This document shows, piece after piece, positions 1-5,496 of a stretch of 7,995 bases of DNA. The position numbers and the translations under genes are program-made. How positions within the stretch are numbered: the stretch's first letter is position 1; each line of letters begins with the position of its first letter. The notes under the pieces were generated by a model. It searched no databases. It was not told where the DNA came from and worked only from the letters and a program-made list of their open reading frames with translations. Source of the stretch: an uncultured bacterium (GTDB taxonomy: Bacteria; Actinomycetota; Coriobacteriia; Coriobacteriales; Coriobacteriaceae); contig CAJMPM010000063.1 of the NCBI GenBank assembly GCA_905215225.1, positions 1 through 7,995 of the forward strand, read 5' to 3'.

Positions 1-4
1 CCCT

Positions 5-265
5 CTACTTTCCTACGTCAATTTTTTTGTGTTTCTCATTTAGCTCCTCTTGCTCTTTCTCTCTCACGCGCTGAATAATATCTCCCGGTTGACAATCAAG
101 CTCATCACAGATATCGAGGAGCGTCTTTAGGCGAATAGCTTTTATCTTTCCGTTTCTAAGCTTTGAAATATTAGCCGGAGTATGCCCCGTCGCCCGAATC
201 AGATCAGCACTGGTCTTTCCGGTCTTAAGCAGCTGCGTCTCAAGCTCGATGATGAGATAGCTCAT
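5..265 (-). CDS. Small XRE (Cro/CI-like) helix-turn-helix regulator
   Basis: This 86-residue protein is probably a DNA-binding repressor made of little more than one Cro/CI-type helix-turn-helix. Residues about 7-65 fit the fold. TSADLIRATGHTPANISKLR (about 18-37) reads as the two DNA-recognition helices, and LKTLLDICDELDCQPGDII (about 46-64) is the usual closing helix of YozG-like XRE proteins. The C-terminus is a charged Lys/Glu tail. The ATG at 263-265 follows a perfect AGGAGG (minus strand, 270-275) at 4 nt spacing. That ribosome site overlaps the stop codon of the upstream DUF2975 gene, so the two genes are almost certainly co-transcribed and translationally coupled. The pairing suggests that the regulator controls its own operon, with the inverted repeat at 855-888 as candidate operator (inference). 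The gene is visibly more AT-rich than the rest of the window. Family assignment is confident; target and ligand are unknown. Confidence 0.88.
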   Translation of the reverse strand: MSYLIIELETQLLKTGKTSADLIRATGHTPANISKLRNGKIKAIRLKTLLDICDELDCQPGDIIQRVREKEQEELNEKHKKIDVGK

Positions 266-273
266 GTTTCCTC

Positions 274-834
274 CTACACAAGCTCGTCAGACTGCTCTTG
301 GAGCAGCGAGGCATAACTCCAGATCGCCGAGATAAACAAACAGACAACTGCGCCGATAAACGACCCCGCATCAAAGGTAGCGCCTTGGCAAATCTCAATA
401 ACGAAGGAATGAGGCACGATGTAAAGCTCCAGTCCGCCAATGGTGAGATTGACCGATCCATAGGCACCAACAAGCGAAACCGCGGCGTTAACAGCAAAGG
501 CAAGCGCGAGAACACGGATAAGCCGCACATGCGTCTTGGTAAAGGGCGAGACGCCTCGCGAGATGTTACGGCTGATCCCGCACAAAACGATAAGCGAAAT
601 ACCCACGACGAGTGCCAGGCACAGTCCGCTTGGGATAACGATGCACCCGCCATTGAGAAGCGTCACGACACCGAAAGAATCGACAGAAGCAACGTTTGCA
701 ACCGCATACCAGATCACGTAAACAACCAACGCGGCAAAAGCAACGAGCATCCCTGCAAAAACGGCTGCCATGCAAAAACCAAGCTTCCTGATATTTTCGC
801 CCGCCTTGGCCATACGCTGAACGCTGTTGGACAT
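274..834 (-). CDS. DUF2975-type four-helix membrane protein
   Basis: The 186-residue protein has four predicted membrane segments at about residues 20-45, 70-87, 107-125 and 155-175. Between the second and third lies SRGVSPFTKTHVRLIR (92-107), which resembles the PF-containing loop typical of DUF2975 proteins. The protein ends in SYASLLQEQSDELV, again like the family's LQ.E.D end. Function is unknown; the family often sits directly before a small XRE regulator, as here (stop codon 8 nt from the next start). I chose the ATG at 832-834 because GAGGG lies 7 nt upstream and the protein then opens with a short charged helix before the first membrane segment. An in-frame start at 931-933 would add 33 non-conserved residues and run through the predicted promoter. 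The protein may sense membrane state or counteract the regulator, but that is a guess. Confidence 0.82.
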   Translation of the reverse strand: MSNSVQRMAKAGENIRKLGFCMAAVFAGMLVAFAALVVYVIWYAVANVASVDSFGVVTLLNGGCIVIPSGLCLALVVGISLIVLCGISRNISRGVSPFTKTHVRLIRVLALAFAVNAAVSLVGAYGSVNLTIGGLELYIVPHSFVIEICQGATFDAGSFIGAVVCLFISAIWSYASLLQEQSDELV

Positions 835-854
835 ACACTCACCCTCATCGGCTC

Positions 855-888
855 TATCGTTATTCGAACATTTTATCGAACAACGATA
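855..888 (-). promoter_or_regulatory. Inverted-repeat operator overlapping a candidate promoter of the DUF2975-XRE operon
   Basis: Two 13-nt arms (855-867 and 876-888) are reverse complements with one mismatch, separated by 8 nt. On the minus strand the spacer holds TAAAAT (870-875), five of six matches to a -10 box. A weak CATACA -35 lies 18 nt upstream (894-899). The predicted start would be about 25-30 nt before the DUF2975 ATG. Symmetric arms gripping a -10 box are classic repressor architecture; the downstream XRE protein is the obvious candidate binder. A further half-site, TATCGAAC, recurs at 969-976. The inverted repeat is seen directly, while promoter and operator roles are inferred. 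Confidence 0.5.
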
Positions 889-976
889 TGGATTGTATGC
901 GGAAAGCCCCGCCAGTGCGCATAGGCCATCCACTAATCAGAAGGGGTGAGAGTGGATTTTTGGACACATATCGAAC

Positions 977-1040
977 GAGAGTGGATAATCTCCCACTTTT
1001 AGGCCGCCACCGGGCCTAAAACGGGAGATTATCCACTCTC
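977..1040. repeat. 64-bp near-perfect palindrome (long hairpin)
   Basis: The outer arms 977-994 and 1023-1040 are perfect 18-nt reverse complements. Inside them a second perfect 9-bp stem, TTTTAGGCC (997-1005) with GGCCTAAAA (1013-1021), closes a 7-nt loop. Only a 2:1 bulge separates the stems. It lies between the end of the Hpt gene and the promoter of the DUF2975 operon. Neither strand has a U-tract after the stem, so it is not a standard intrinsic terminator. It may instead stabilise the 3' end of the Hpt mRNA, insulate the two operons, or be a dispersed REP-like element. Confidence 0.85.
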
Positions 1041-1064
1041 ATAGTCATCAAGGCTCACAGCCTC

Positions 1065-1421
1065 TTACTCGGCCGCCTCGCGCAGAGCCGACATCGTAGC
1101 CGCATATTGCTGCTGCAGCGCATGCATCCCCTCGCGAGCGCCGTCAACGGCATCGGCACCACGCAGCGCCTCGGTCACCACAACCGCCGGCTCGTACAGA
1201 TTATCGAATCCCAGGTTCTGGCTCACGCCCTTGAGCGTGTGCGCTGCCATAAACGCACCTTCGGCGTCTCCCGCCGCCATGGCGGCCTCCAGCTTGTCCA
1301 TGCTCTCGTCATCCAAAAACTTGAGGGCAAAGCGGGCGAGCATTTCCTCGCCCATCAGCCGAGCGCACGCGTCATCATAATTGGCGCCGATCTTCTCATA
1401 CGCCTCACGCATGGAAATCAT
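1065..1421 (-). CDS. Stand-alone Hpt (histidine phosphotransfer) domain protein
   Basis: This 118-residue cytoplasmic protein is essentially one Hpt four-helix bundle. AAHTLKGVSQNLGF (59-72) matches the H-x-L-K-G...L-G signature, making His61 the phosphorylatable residue. The preceding LEAAMAAGDAEGAF is the usual helix before it. Such proteins shuttle phosphoryl groups between receiver domains. The gene starts 24 nt after the stop of the receiver/GGDEF/HD-GYP gene, and no promoter is evident in the gap, so they form an operon and the receiver there (Asp323) is the natural partner (inference). The ATG at 1419-1421 is preferred: AAAGGAG lies 10 nt upstream, while the next ATG at 1410-1412 would sit 19 nt away. 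No histidine kinase is in the window. A small AGGCT/AGCCT hairpin with a 3-nt loop sits at the stop codon. Confidence 0.92.
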   Translation of the reverse strand: MISMREAYEKIGANYDDACARLMGEEMLARFALKFLDDESMDKLEAAMAAGDAEGAFMAAHTLKGVSQNLGFDNLYEPAVVVTEALRGADAVDGAREGMHALQQQYAATMSALREAAE

Positions 1422-1445
1422 GGATTAAAAACTCCTTTGGTCAAA

Positions 1446-3326
1446 CTAAATCGTGGGAAACGCGACAACGTCGGCGGGGCGTGCCAACGTCTCGGCAATT
1501 TGGTCTTGCACCTCGAGCAGACAATCGAGCAGCAGCGGGTTAAAGGTGCCGCACTTACCGTCCAGGATCATCTGAATTGCCTCCTTGTGCGGGATAGCGT
1601 CCTTGTACACGCGCACGCTCGTCAGAGCATCGTACACGTCGGCCACCGAAACCACCTGTGCGGCAATGGGAATTTCGTCGCCCTTAAGGCCATCGGGATA
1701 ACCCTTGCCGTCCCAGCGTTCGTGATGCCAACGCGCAATCTGGTACGCATATTCCATAAGCGCATTGCCGGCGTGATGGCTACCCAGCTCAAGCAGCATG
1801 TCGGCGCCGATTGTGGTATGCGTCTTCATAATCTCGAACTCCTCGGGCGTAAGGCGCCCGGGTTTGTTGAGAATCGCATCGTCAATCGACATCTTGCCGA
1901 TATCGTGCAGCGCCGAAGCCAGGGCAATCGTGGAGCGCTCCTCATTGTCAAGGGAAATGGTGTCGCTACGCTGGACCAGACAGCCAAGCAGCAGCTCGGT
2001 CAGCTTTTCGATGTTCGTAACGTGCCTGCCGCTCTCGCCATTGCGAAGCTCCATGACGCCGGCCATGATGTCGATGAGCATGCGACTGTTCTTGACGCGC
2101 TCGTTGTACTGCTGGGACAGCAGGCTCGTCAGGCGGCGCTGTTTGGCGTATAGGCGGATGGTGTTGCTTACACGGCGGCGCACGACACGGGAGTCAAACG
2201 GGCGGTTGATATAGTCCGAGGCGCCCAGCTCGTACGCGCGCAGAACCATATCATCGGAATCTTCGCTCGAAATCATGATGACAGGCAGATTGTCACTAAC
2301 CGATCGGCGCGACAGACCGGCCAGCACCTCAAAGCCGCTTATGCCCGGCATGACAATATCCAGCAGCACGAGCGACAACTCATCACCATAGCGGTCGACC
2401 ATGTCGAGCGCCGTACGACCGTTGTCGGCCTCGAGGATGCAATACTCGTCCTTGAGCATCTCGCTGAGAATGACTCGGTTCATCTCGGAGTCATCGACAA
2501 AAAGTACCAAAGGCTTTTCGCTTTGGAAGGCCTCGATGGAATCGGCATCGGTCACGACCGTACCGGCTTTTGCCTTAGCGCGGCTCAGTAACTGGACAGC
2601 GCGGCCAACGCCCTCATCGACCGTCTCGCCATGAATACGAACGCCACCAACACATGCCGTCAAGCTCACGTACTCATGGCCCGGAATAATCGTGGAACGA
2701 ACGGCATCGGACACCTGATGCAGGCGACGGGTGAAGTCATCGGAGGGAATATTGGGCATGACAACCACAAACTTGTCGCAGCCATAGCGCACAAGCTCGT
2801 CAGTCGAACGGATTCCGCTGCGCATGGCTGTCGCCACGGCACCGAGCGCAAGGTCGCCGGCATGACGGCCACACGTATCGTTGAAGACCCTAAAATCATC
2901 AAGGTCGATCACCGCAACGCCGGCATTCATGCGGGCGCTACGGAGCTTTTCCTCGTAATATCGGCGATTGCGCACACTCGTCAGCACGTCAGTGTAGACG
3001 AGGTCCTCTTCTGCAGCCTCTTGCTCATCGATCGGACGCACCATCAGCAGGACGTGAGGCTCGCCCTCGACCTTCAGAGGGCGCAGGCGAGCGCGGTACT
3101 CGGTACCATCATTGAGCAGCTGCTCCGATACATCATCGGAACCTGCCAAGGCCTCAAGACTTGACTGGCGCAGACAAGGGCACCGATTGCCGGCGAGCAG
3201 GCAGTTAGGCTCGCTCTTAATCTGATCGGCCGACAGCAAACGCACCACGGGGTAGGTCTTCGCGACGCGGGCGACCTCGGCGGCAGCCTCCTCGTCGGTT
3301 AGATTGACCTCGTGATTATTGAGCAT
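1446..3326 (-). CDS. PAS-like/degenerate GGDEF/receiver/HD-GYP c-di-GMP signalling protein
   Basis: The 626-residue protein lacks membrane segments. Residues about 20-100 form a PAS-like region with Cys42, Cys49 and Cys51, like the cysteine-bearing N-terminus of many gut-clostridial GGDEF proteins. Residues about 108-262 are a GGDEF domain: DVLTSVRNRR and DLDDFRVFND are conserved, but the signature reads GCDKF (182-186), so cyclase activity is doubtful. Residues 271-393 are a receiver with acidic Asp278/Asp279, phospho-acceptor Asp323 and Ser353; the usual Lys is Arg375 (NRPF). Residues about 408-612 are an HD-GYP phosphodiesterase with HDIGK (474-478), HH (534-535) and GKGYPDG (540-546), all intact. 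The likely job is phosphorylation-controlled hydrolysis of cyclic di-GMP, with the GGDEF part perhaps binding GTP as a regulator. The start is the ATG at 3324-3326, with AAGGGG about 6 nt upstream. The Hpt gene follows in the same operon. Confidence 0.93.
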   Translation of the reverse strand: MLNNHEVNLTDEEAAAEVARVAKTYPVVRLLSADQIKSEPNCLLAGNRCPCLRQSSLEALAGSDDVSEQLLNDGTEYRARLRPLKVEGEPHVLLMVRPIDEQEAAEEDLVYTDVLTSVRNRRYYEEKLRSARMNAGVAVIDLDDFRVFNDTCGRHAGDLALGAVATAMRSGIRSTDELVRYGCDKFVVVMPNIPSDDFTRRLHQVSDAVRSTIIPGHEYVSLTACVGGVRIHGETVDEGVGRAVQLLSRAKAKAGTVVTDADSIEAFQSEKPLVLFVDDSEMNRVILSEMLKDEYCILEADNGRTALDMVDRYGDELSLVLLDIVMPGISGFEVLAGLSRRSVSDNLPVIMISSEDSDDMVLRAYELGASDYINRPFDSRVVRRRVSNTIRLYAKQRRLTSLLSQQYNERVKNSRMLIDIMAGVMELRNGESGRHVTNIEKLTELLLGCLVQRSDTISLDNEERSTIALASALHDIGKMSIDDAILNKPGRLTPEEFEIMKTHTTIGADMLLELGSHHAGNALMEYAYQIARWHHERWDGKGYPDGLKGDEIPIAAQVVSVADVYDALTSVRVYKDAIPHKEAIQMILDGKCGTFNPLLLDCLLEVQDQIAETLARPADVVAFPTI

Positions 3327-3412
3327 ATGGGGCCCCTTCTATCGTTACGCACGGCAACGGTGCATATCAATTGGTACAAGGGTAACATCTAACAGCTGAA
3401 GGCAAACGCGCG

Positions 3413-3441
3413 ATTATCGTTACTTTTTTATGACATGGCAA
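3413..3441 (-). promoter_or_regulatory. Predicted sigma-70-type promoter of the HD-GYP/Hpt operon
   Basis: On the minus strand TTGCCA (3436-3441) and GATAAT (3413-3418) are separated by exactly 17 nt. Each box matches five of six consensus positions, and the spacer is AT-rich. Transcription would begin near 3405, giving a leader of roughly 80 nt before the ATG at 3326. It is the best promoter match seen in this 211-nt spacer. No terminator for the hydrolase gene is evident there, so some read-through into this operon is possible. Confidence 0.55.
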
Positions 3442-3537
3442 GCGGCGATACTGGAGCCGCGGGCGCGGGGATTTGGGCGCATTCGTTAACAATGACGAAA
3501 CGCTAACAGCCCCTCTCCCCGCAGGTCATCGGGTGTG

Positions 3538-4350
3538 CTAACGCTCCAAGACATCGCGAACGGCGTTTGCCGCCGTAACGGGGCGATCGCGCAGACCGTT
3601 ATGCGCGCCCGGGATTATCACAAGGGGGCAATCGAGATATTCGGCAGCCGCTCGCGTGCCCGCCTCGCGGGGTGTACCGACCGAAAGCTCGCCCAAAAAC
3701 ACAGCCGACACCGCCTTTGACGCGCGGGCGCGCTCCCAGTCGGGAGCATATGTCATATTTGTTCCGTATTCATTGGCCATAAAGCAACGACCATTGCGCA
3801 GGGCATGTTTGACTTCCGCTTCGGTCGTCCCAGGAGCCTCGGGGTCCAAGTCGCCGAGGGCTCCCAAGAAAAGCCGGAGCGCCCTTGAAACCTTTCCAGC
3901 CGCAATCATATCGAGCAAAACCGGAGCTGCGCCCATGCCGACGCCTTCGGCCGACACAGCCGGCTCATGCAGAATCGCACGGGCGACGAGATGGGGTTCG
4001 GTGCGAAGAAGCTCCAGCGCCACCAACGTACCGGCGCTATGCGCAAGCACATTTGCCGGAGCGCCAACGTGTTCGATCACGGCCTGCAGGTCGGCGGCCT
4101 GGACGGCAAGATCATAGCTGCCGTCTGCCGCATCGCTGCTGCCACCGCAGCCGCGGCGGTCGTAGGCAATTACGCGGTAGTTGCGGCTGAGCTCACAAGC
4201 GATACCGTCAAAAAATGTGCCGTCGACACAAGCGCCGTGCACGCACACCAAGGCAGGAGTATCAGGCGGCACATCTGGGCCGGCATATTCGCGACAGGCA
4301 ATCGTGGTGCCCGCATTCTCGACCGTAAAATCCATGTTGTGCCCCATCAT
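3538..4350 (-). CDS. Alpha/beta hydrolase
   Basis: About 270 residues, the normal size for a single-domain alpha/beta hydrolase. Numbered from the ATG at 4348-4350, the order is: oxyanion-hole strand LVCVHG (34-39), YDRRGCGGSSDA (63-74), nucleophile elbow AHSAG with Ser105, a lid region around 135-205, and catalytic His250 in PGAHNG. The acid is uncertain; Glu221 in FLGELSVGTP occupies roughly the usual position. No signal peptide is seen, so it acts in the cytoplasm. The substrate cannot be told: esters, lactones or other small acyl compounds are all possible. Start choice is ambiguous. TTG 4353, ATG 4350, ATG 4347 and ATG 4335 are all in frame; GGATGAG (4356-4362) favours 4350 or 4347, and GGGG before 4335 is an alternative. 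It is divergent from the radical SAM gene and shares no visible pathway with it. Confidence 0.88.
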   Translation of the reverse strand: MMGHNMDFTVENAGTTIACREYAGPDVPPDTPALVCVHGACVDGTFFDGIACELSRNYRVIAYDRRGCGGSSDAADGSYDLAVQAADLQAVIEHVGAPANVLAHSAGTLVALELLRTEPHLVARAILHEPAVSAEGVGMGAAPVLLDMIAAGKVSRALRLFLGALGDLDPEAPGTTEAEVKHALRNGRCFMANEYGTNMTYAPDWERARASKAVSAVFLGELSVGTPREAGTRAAAEYLDCPLVIIPGAHNGLRDRPVTAANAVRDVLER

Positions 4351-4519
4351 CAATGCTCATCCAGTTGCACATCAGTGCGGTTGGATGGACTCGCATTGCC
4401 TTACGCCTTGTTAACAGATTAACTGTACCCGACCCGAGGCTTTTCATGGCACGGCATAATGAGCGACGTGAAAAAACGAAACTTGTAAAGCAAGGGCCCG
4501 TTCCTTGCTTTGAAGCCGA

Positions 4520-4528
4520 TGCTATGCT
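4520..4528 (+). promoter_or_regulatory. Extended -10 promoter of the radical SAM gene
   Basis: TGCTATGCT (4520-4528) is an extended -10 element: TG, one base, then TATGCT, which matches TATAAT at four positions. No good -35 box lies 17 nt upstream, which an extended -10 can tolerate. The predicted start near 4535 leaves a leader of about 25 nt containing the GAGGAG ribosome site (4545-4550). It also argues that the coding region begins downstream, at 4560. Confidence 0.4.
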
Positions 4529-4559
4529 TAGGCACAATTGTCTTGAGGAGCATATGCCT

Positions 4560-5336
4560 ATGTCTACGTTTTTGAATGCCAGCCCCATCTTTGGGCCCGT
4601 TCGCAGCCGTCGCCTTGGTCTCTCGCTCGGCGTCAACATGATGCCGGCCAGCGGCAAAATCTGCACGTTCGACTGCATCTACTGCGAGAACGGTCTCAAC
4701 GCCGAGCGCCCCTGCCACGAGTCCTATAACACGGCTGCCGTGGTGCTCGACGCACTCGAGGCCAAGCTGCACGAGATGGCAGCTGAGGGTGAGCTGCCCG
4801 ATGTAATCACGTTTGCCGGCAATGGCGAGCCCACCGCCGCACCGGAGTTTCCGCAGGCCATCTCCGGTGCCGTCGCACTTCGCGACCAGCTGGCCCCAAA
4901 CACCAAGATTGCCGTGCTTTCCAACGGCACGCGCGCCGACCGTCCCCAGGTGCACGATGCGCTCATGATGGTCGACGACAACATTCTTAAGCTCGATACC
5001 GTCGACTCGGCGTTTATCCAGCTGCTCGACCAGCCTGTTGGCCCCTACGACGTCGAGCACCAGATCGAGACGTTCGCAGGCTTTGACGGTCACGTTATTA
5101 TCCAGACGATCTTTTTGACCGGCGAGTATCAAGGCAAGCCCATCGACAACACCGGCGAGGAGTACGTCGGCCCTTGGCTCGCGGCGCTCGAGCGCATTCG
5201 CCCGCAGGAGACGACCATCTACACGGTGGCGCGCGAGACACCGGTCGCCGGCCTTGCCAAAGCAGCGCCCGAGGCACTCGACACGATCGCCGCACGCGTG
5301 CGCGCCCTCGGCATCCCCTGCCAGGTGAGCTACTAG
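4560..5336 (+). CDS. Radical SAM protein, COG0731 (wyosine-synthase-like) family
   Basis: The 258-residue protein opens with SPIFGPVRSRRLGLSLGVN, typical of COG0731 radical SAM proteins. The 4Fe-4S ligands follow as CTFDCIYC, with Cys35, Cys39 and Cys42 (CX3CX2C). Further radical SAM elements are FAGNGEPT (85-92), VLSNGT (119-124) and KLDTVDSA. Archaeal relatives modify tRNA(Phe) in wyosine formation. Bacteria generally do not make that base, so the bacterial substrate is unknown; I would not transfer the archaeal function. The ATG at 4560 lies 9 nt after GAGGAG. The ATG at 4554 would be only 3 nt from it, and the frame's extension up to 4353 is not supported. The protein lacks the C-terminal SPASM-like cysteines of peptide-modifying enzymes. 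It is probably monocistronic, between its own promoter and the hairpin at 5379-5443. Confidence 0.9.
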   Translation: MSTFLNASPIFGPVRSRRLGLSLGVNMMPASGKICTFDCIYCENGLNAERPCHESYNTAAVVLDALEAKLHEMAAEGELPDVITFAGNGEPTAAPEFPQAISGAVALRDQLAPNTKIAVLSNGTRADRPQVHDALMMVDDNILKLDTVDSAFIQLLDQPVGPYDVEHQIETFAGFDGHVIIQTIFLTGEYQGKPIDNTGEEYVGPWLAALERIRPQETTIYTVARETPVAGLAKAAPEALDTIAARVRALGIPCQVSY

Positions 5337-5378
5337 CAAAACCACGCAGCAGCTAGTGTCAGCCATCCCGCTCCATCA

Positions 5379-5443
5379 GTTGCGATGATATAGTTCCTAT
5401 TTATGCTGTTAAACCGCTTAAATCGGAACTATATCACCGCAAC
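5379..5443. repeat. Large imperfect hairpin between the radical SAM gene and map
   Basis: Arms of 25 nt (5379-5403 and 5419-5443) pair with two mismatches around a 15-nt loop. The outer 19 nt, from GTTGCG to AGTTCC, have a single mismatch, which is a G-U pair on minus-strand RNA. It starts 43 nt after the radical SAM stop codon. The plus strand continues CTTTTATGG, a short U-run, so weak termination is possible. It also ends about 22 nt before the map -10 box and could be a regulatory or REP-like element. Confidence 0.75.
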
Positions 5444-5465
5444 TTTTATGGACACATGGGTGGGC

Positions 5466-5471
5466 TATACT
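5466..5471 (+). promoter_or_regulatory. Candidate -10 box of the map promoter
   Basis: TATACT (5466-5471) matches the -10 consensus at five of six positions and lies 26 nt before the map ATG. Upstream, the best -35 is the poor TTTTAT (5444-5449, 16 nt spacing), directly adjoining the right arm of the hairpin. The predicted leader is roughly 20 nt and contains the ribosome site AAGGAAG (5484-5490). The -10 is convincing; the lack of a strong -35 lowers confidence. Confidence 0.45.
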
Positions 5472-5496
5472 AGCTGCGAATGAAAGGAAGTTAGCC

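Noticed and set aside
298..924. Plus-strand open frame opposite the DUF2975 gene
   Set aside because: It is highly charged with no domain, and the minus strand encodes four clear membrane segments.
835..933. N-terminal extension of the DUF2975 protein
   Set aside because: It would be translated from sequence upstream of the predicted promoter and through the inverted repeat, and it adds no conserved residues.
980..1037. Two inverted TTATCCACT sequences resembling DnaA boxes
   Set aside because: Each differs from TTATCCACA at the last base, they are simply the two arms of one palindrome, and there is no dnaA, dnaN or AT-rich unwinding region.
1107..2153. Long plus-strand open frame opposite the HD-GYP and Hpt genes
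   Set aside because: It is antisense to two genes with intact conserved motifs, has no recognisable domain, and is the kind of open frame that GC-rich codon bias produces.
4410..4423. GTTAA-CAGA-TTAAC inverted repeat in the divergent spacer
   Set aside because: Five-bp arms of AT-rich sequence are expected by chance; no promoter for the hydrolase could be aligned with it.
4353..4559. N-terminal extension of the radical SAM protein
   Set aside because: The added residues are unlike the family, contain the predicted promoter, and the best ribosome site directs initiation at 4560.
4419..5366. Long minus-strand open frame opposite the radical SAM gene
   Set aside because: The plus strand carries CX3CX2C and GEPT motifs; the reverse frame shows only biased, His/Val/Gly-rich sequence.
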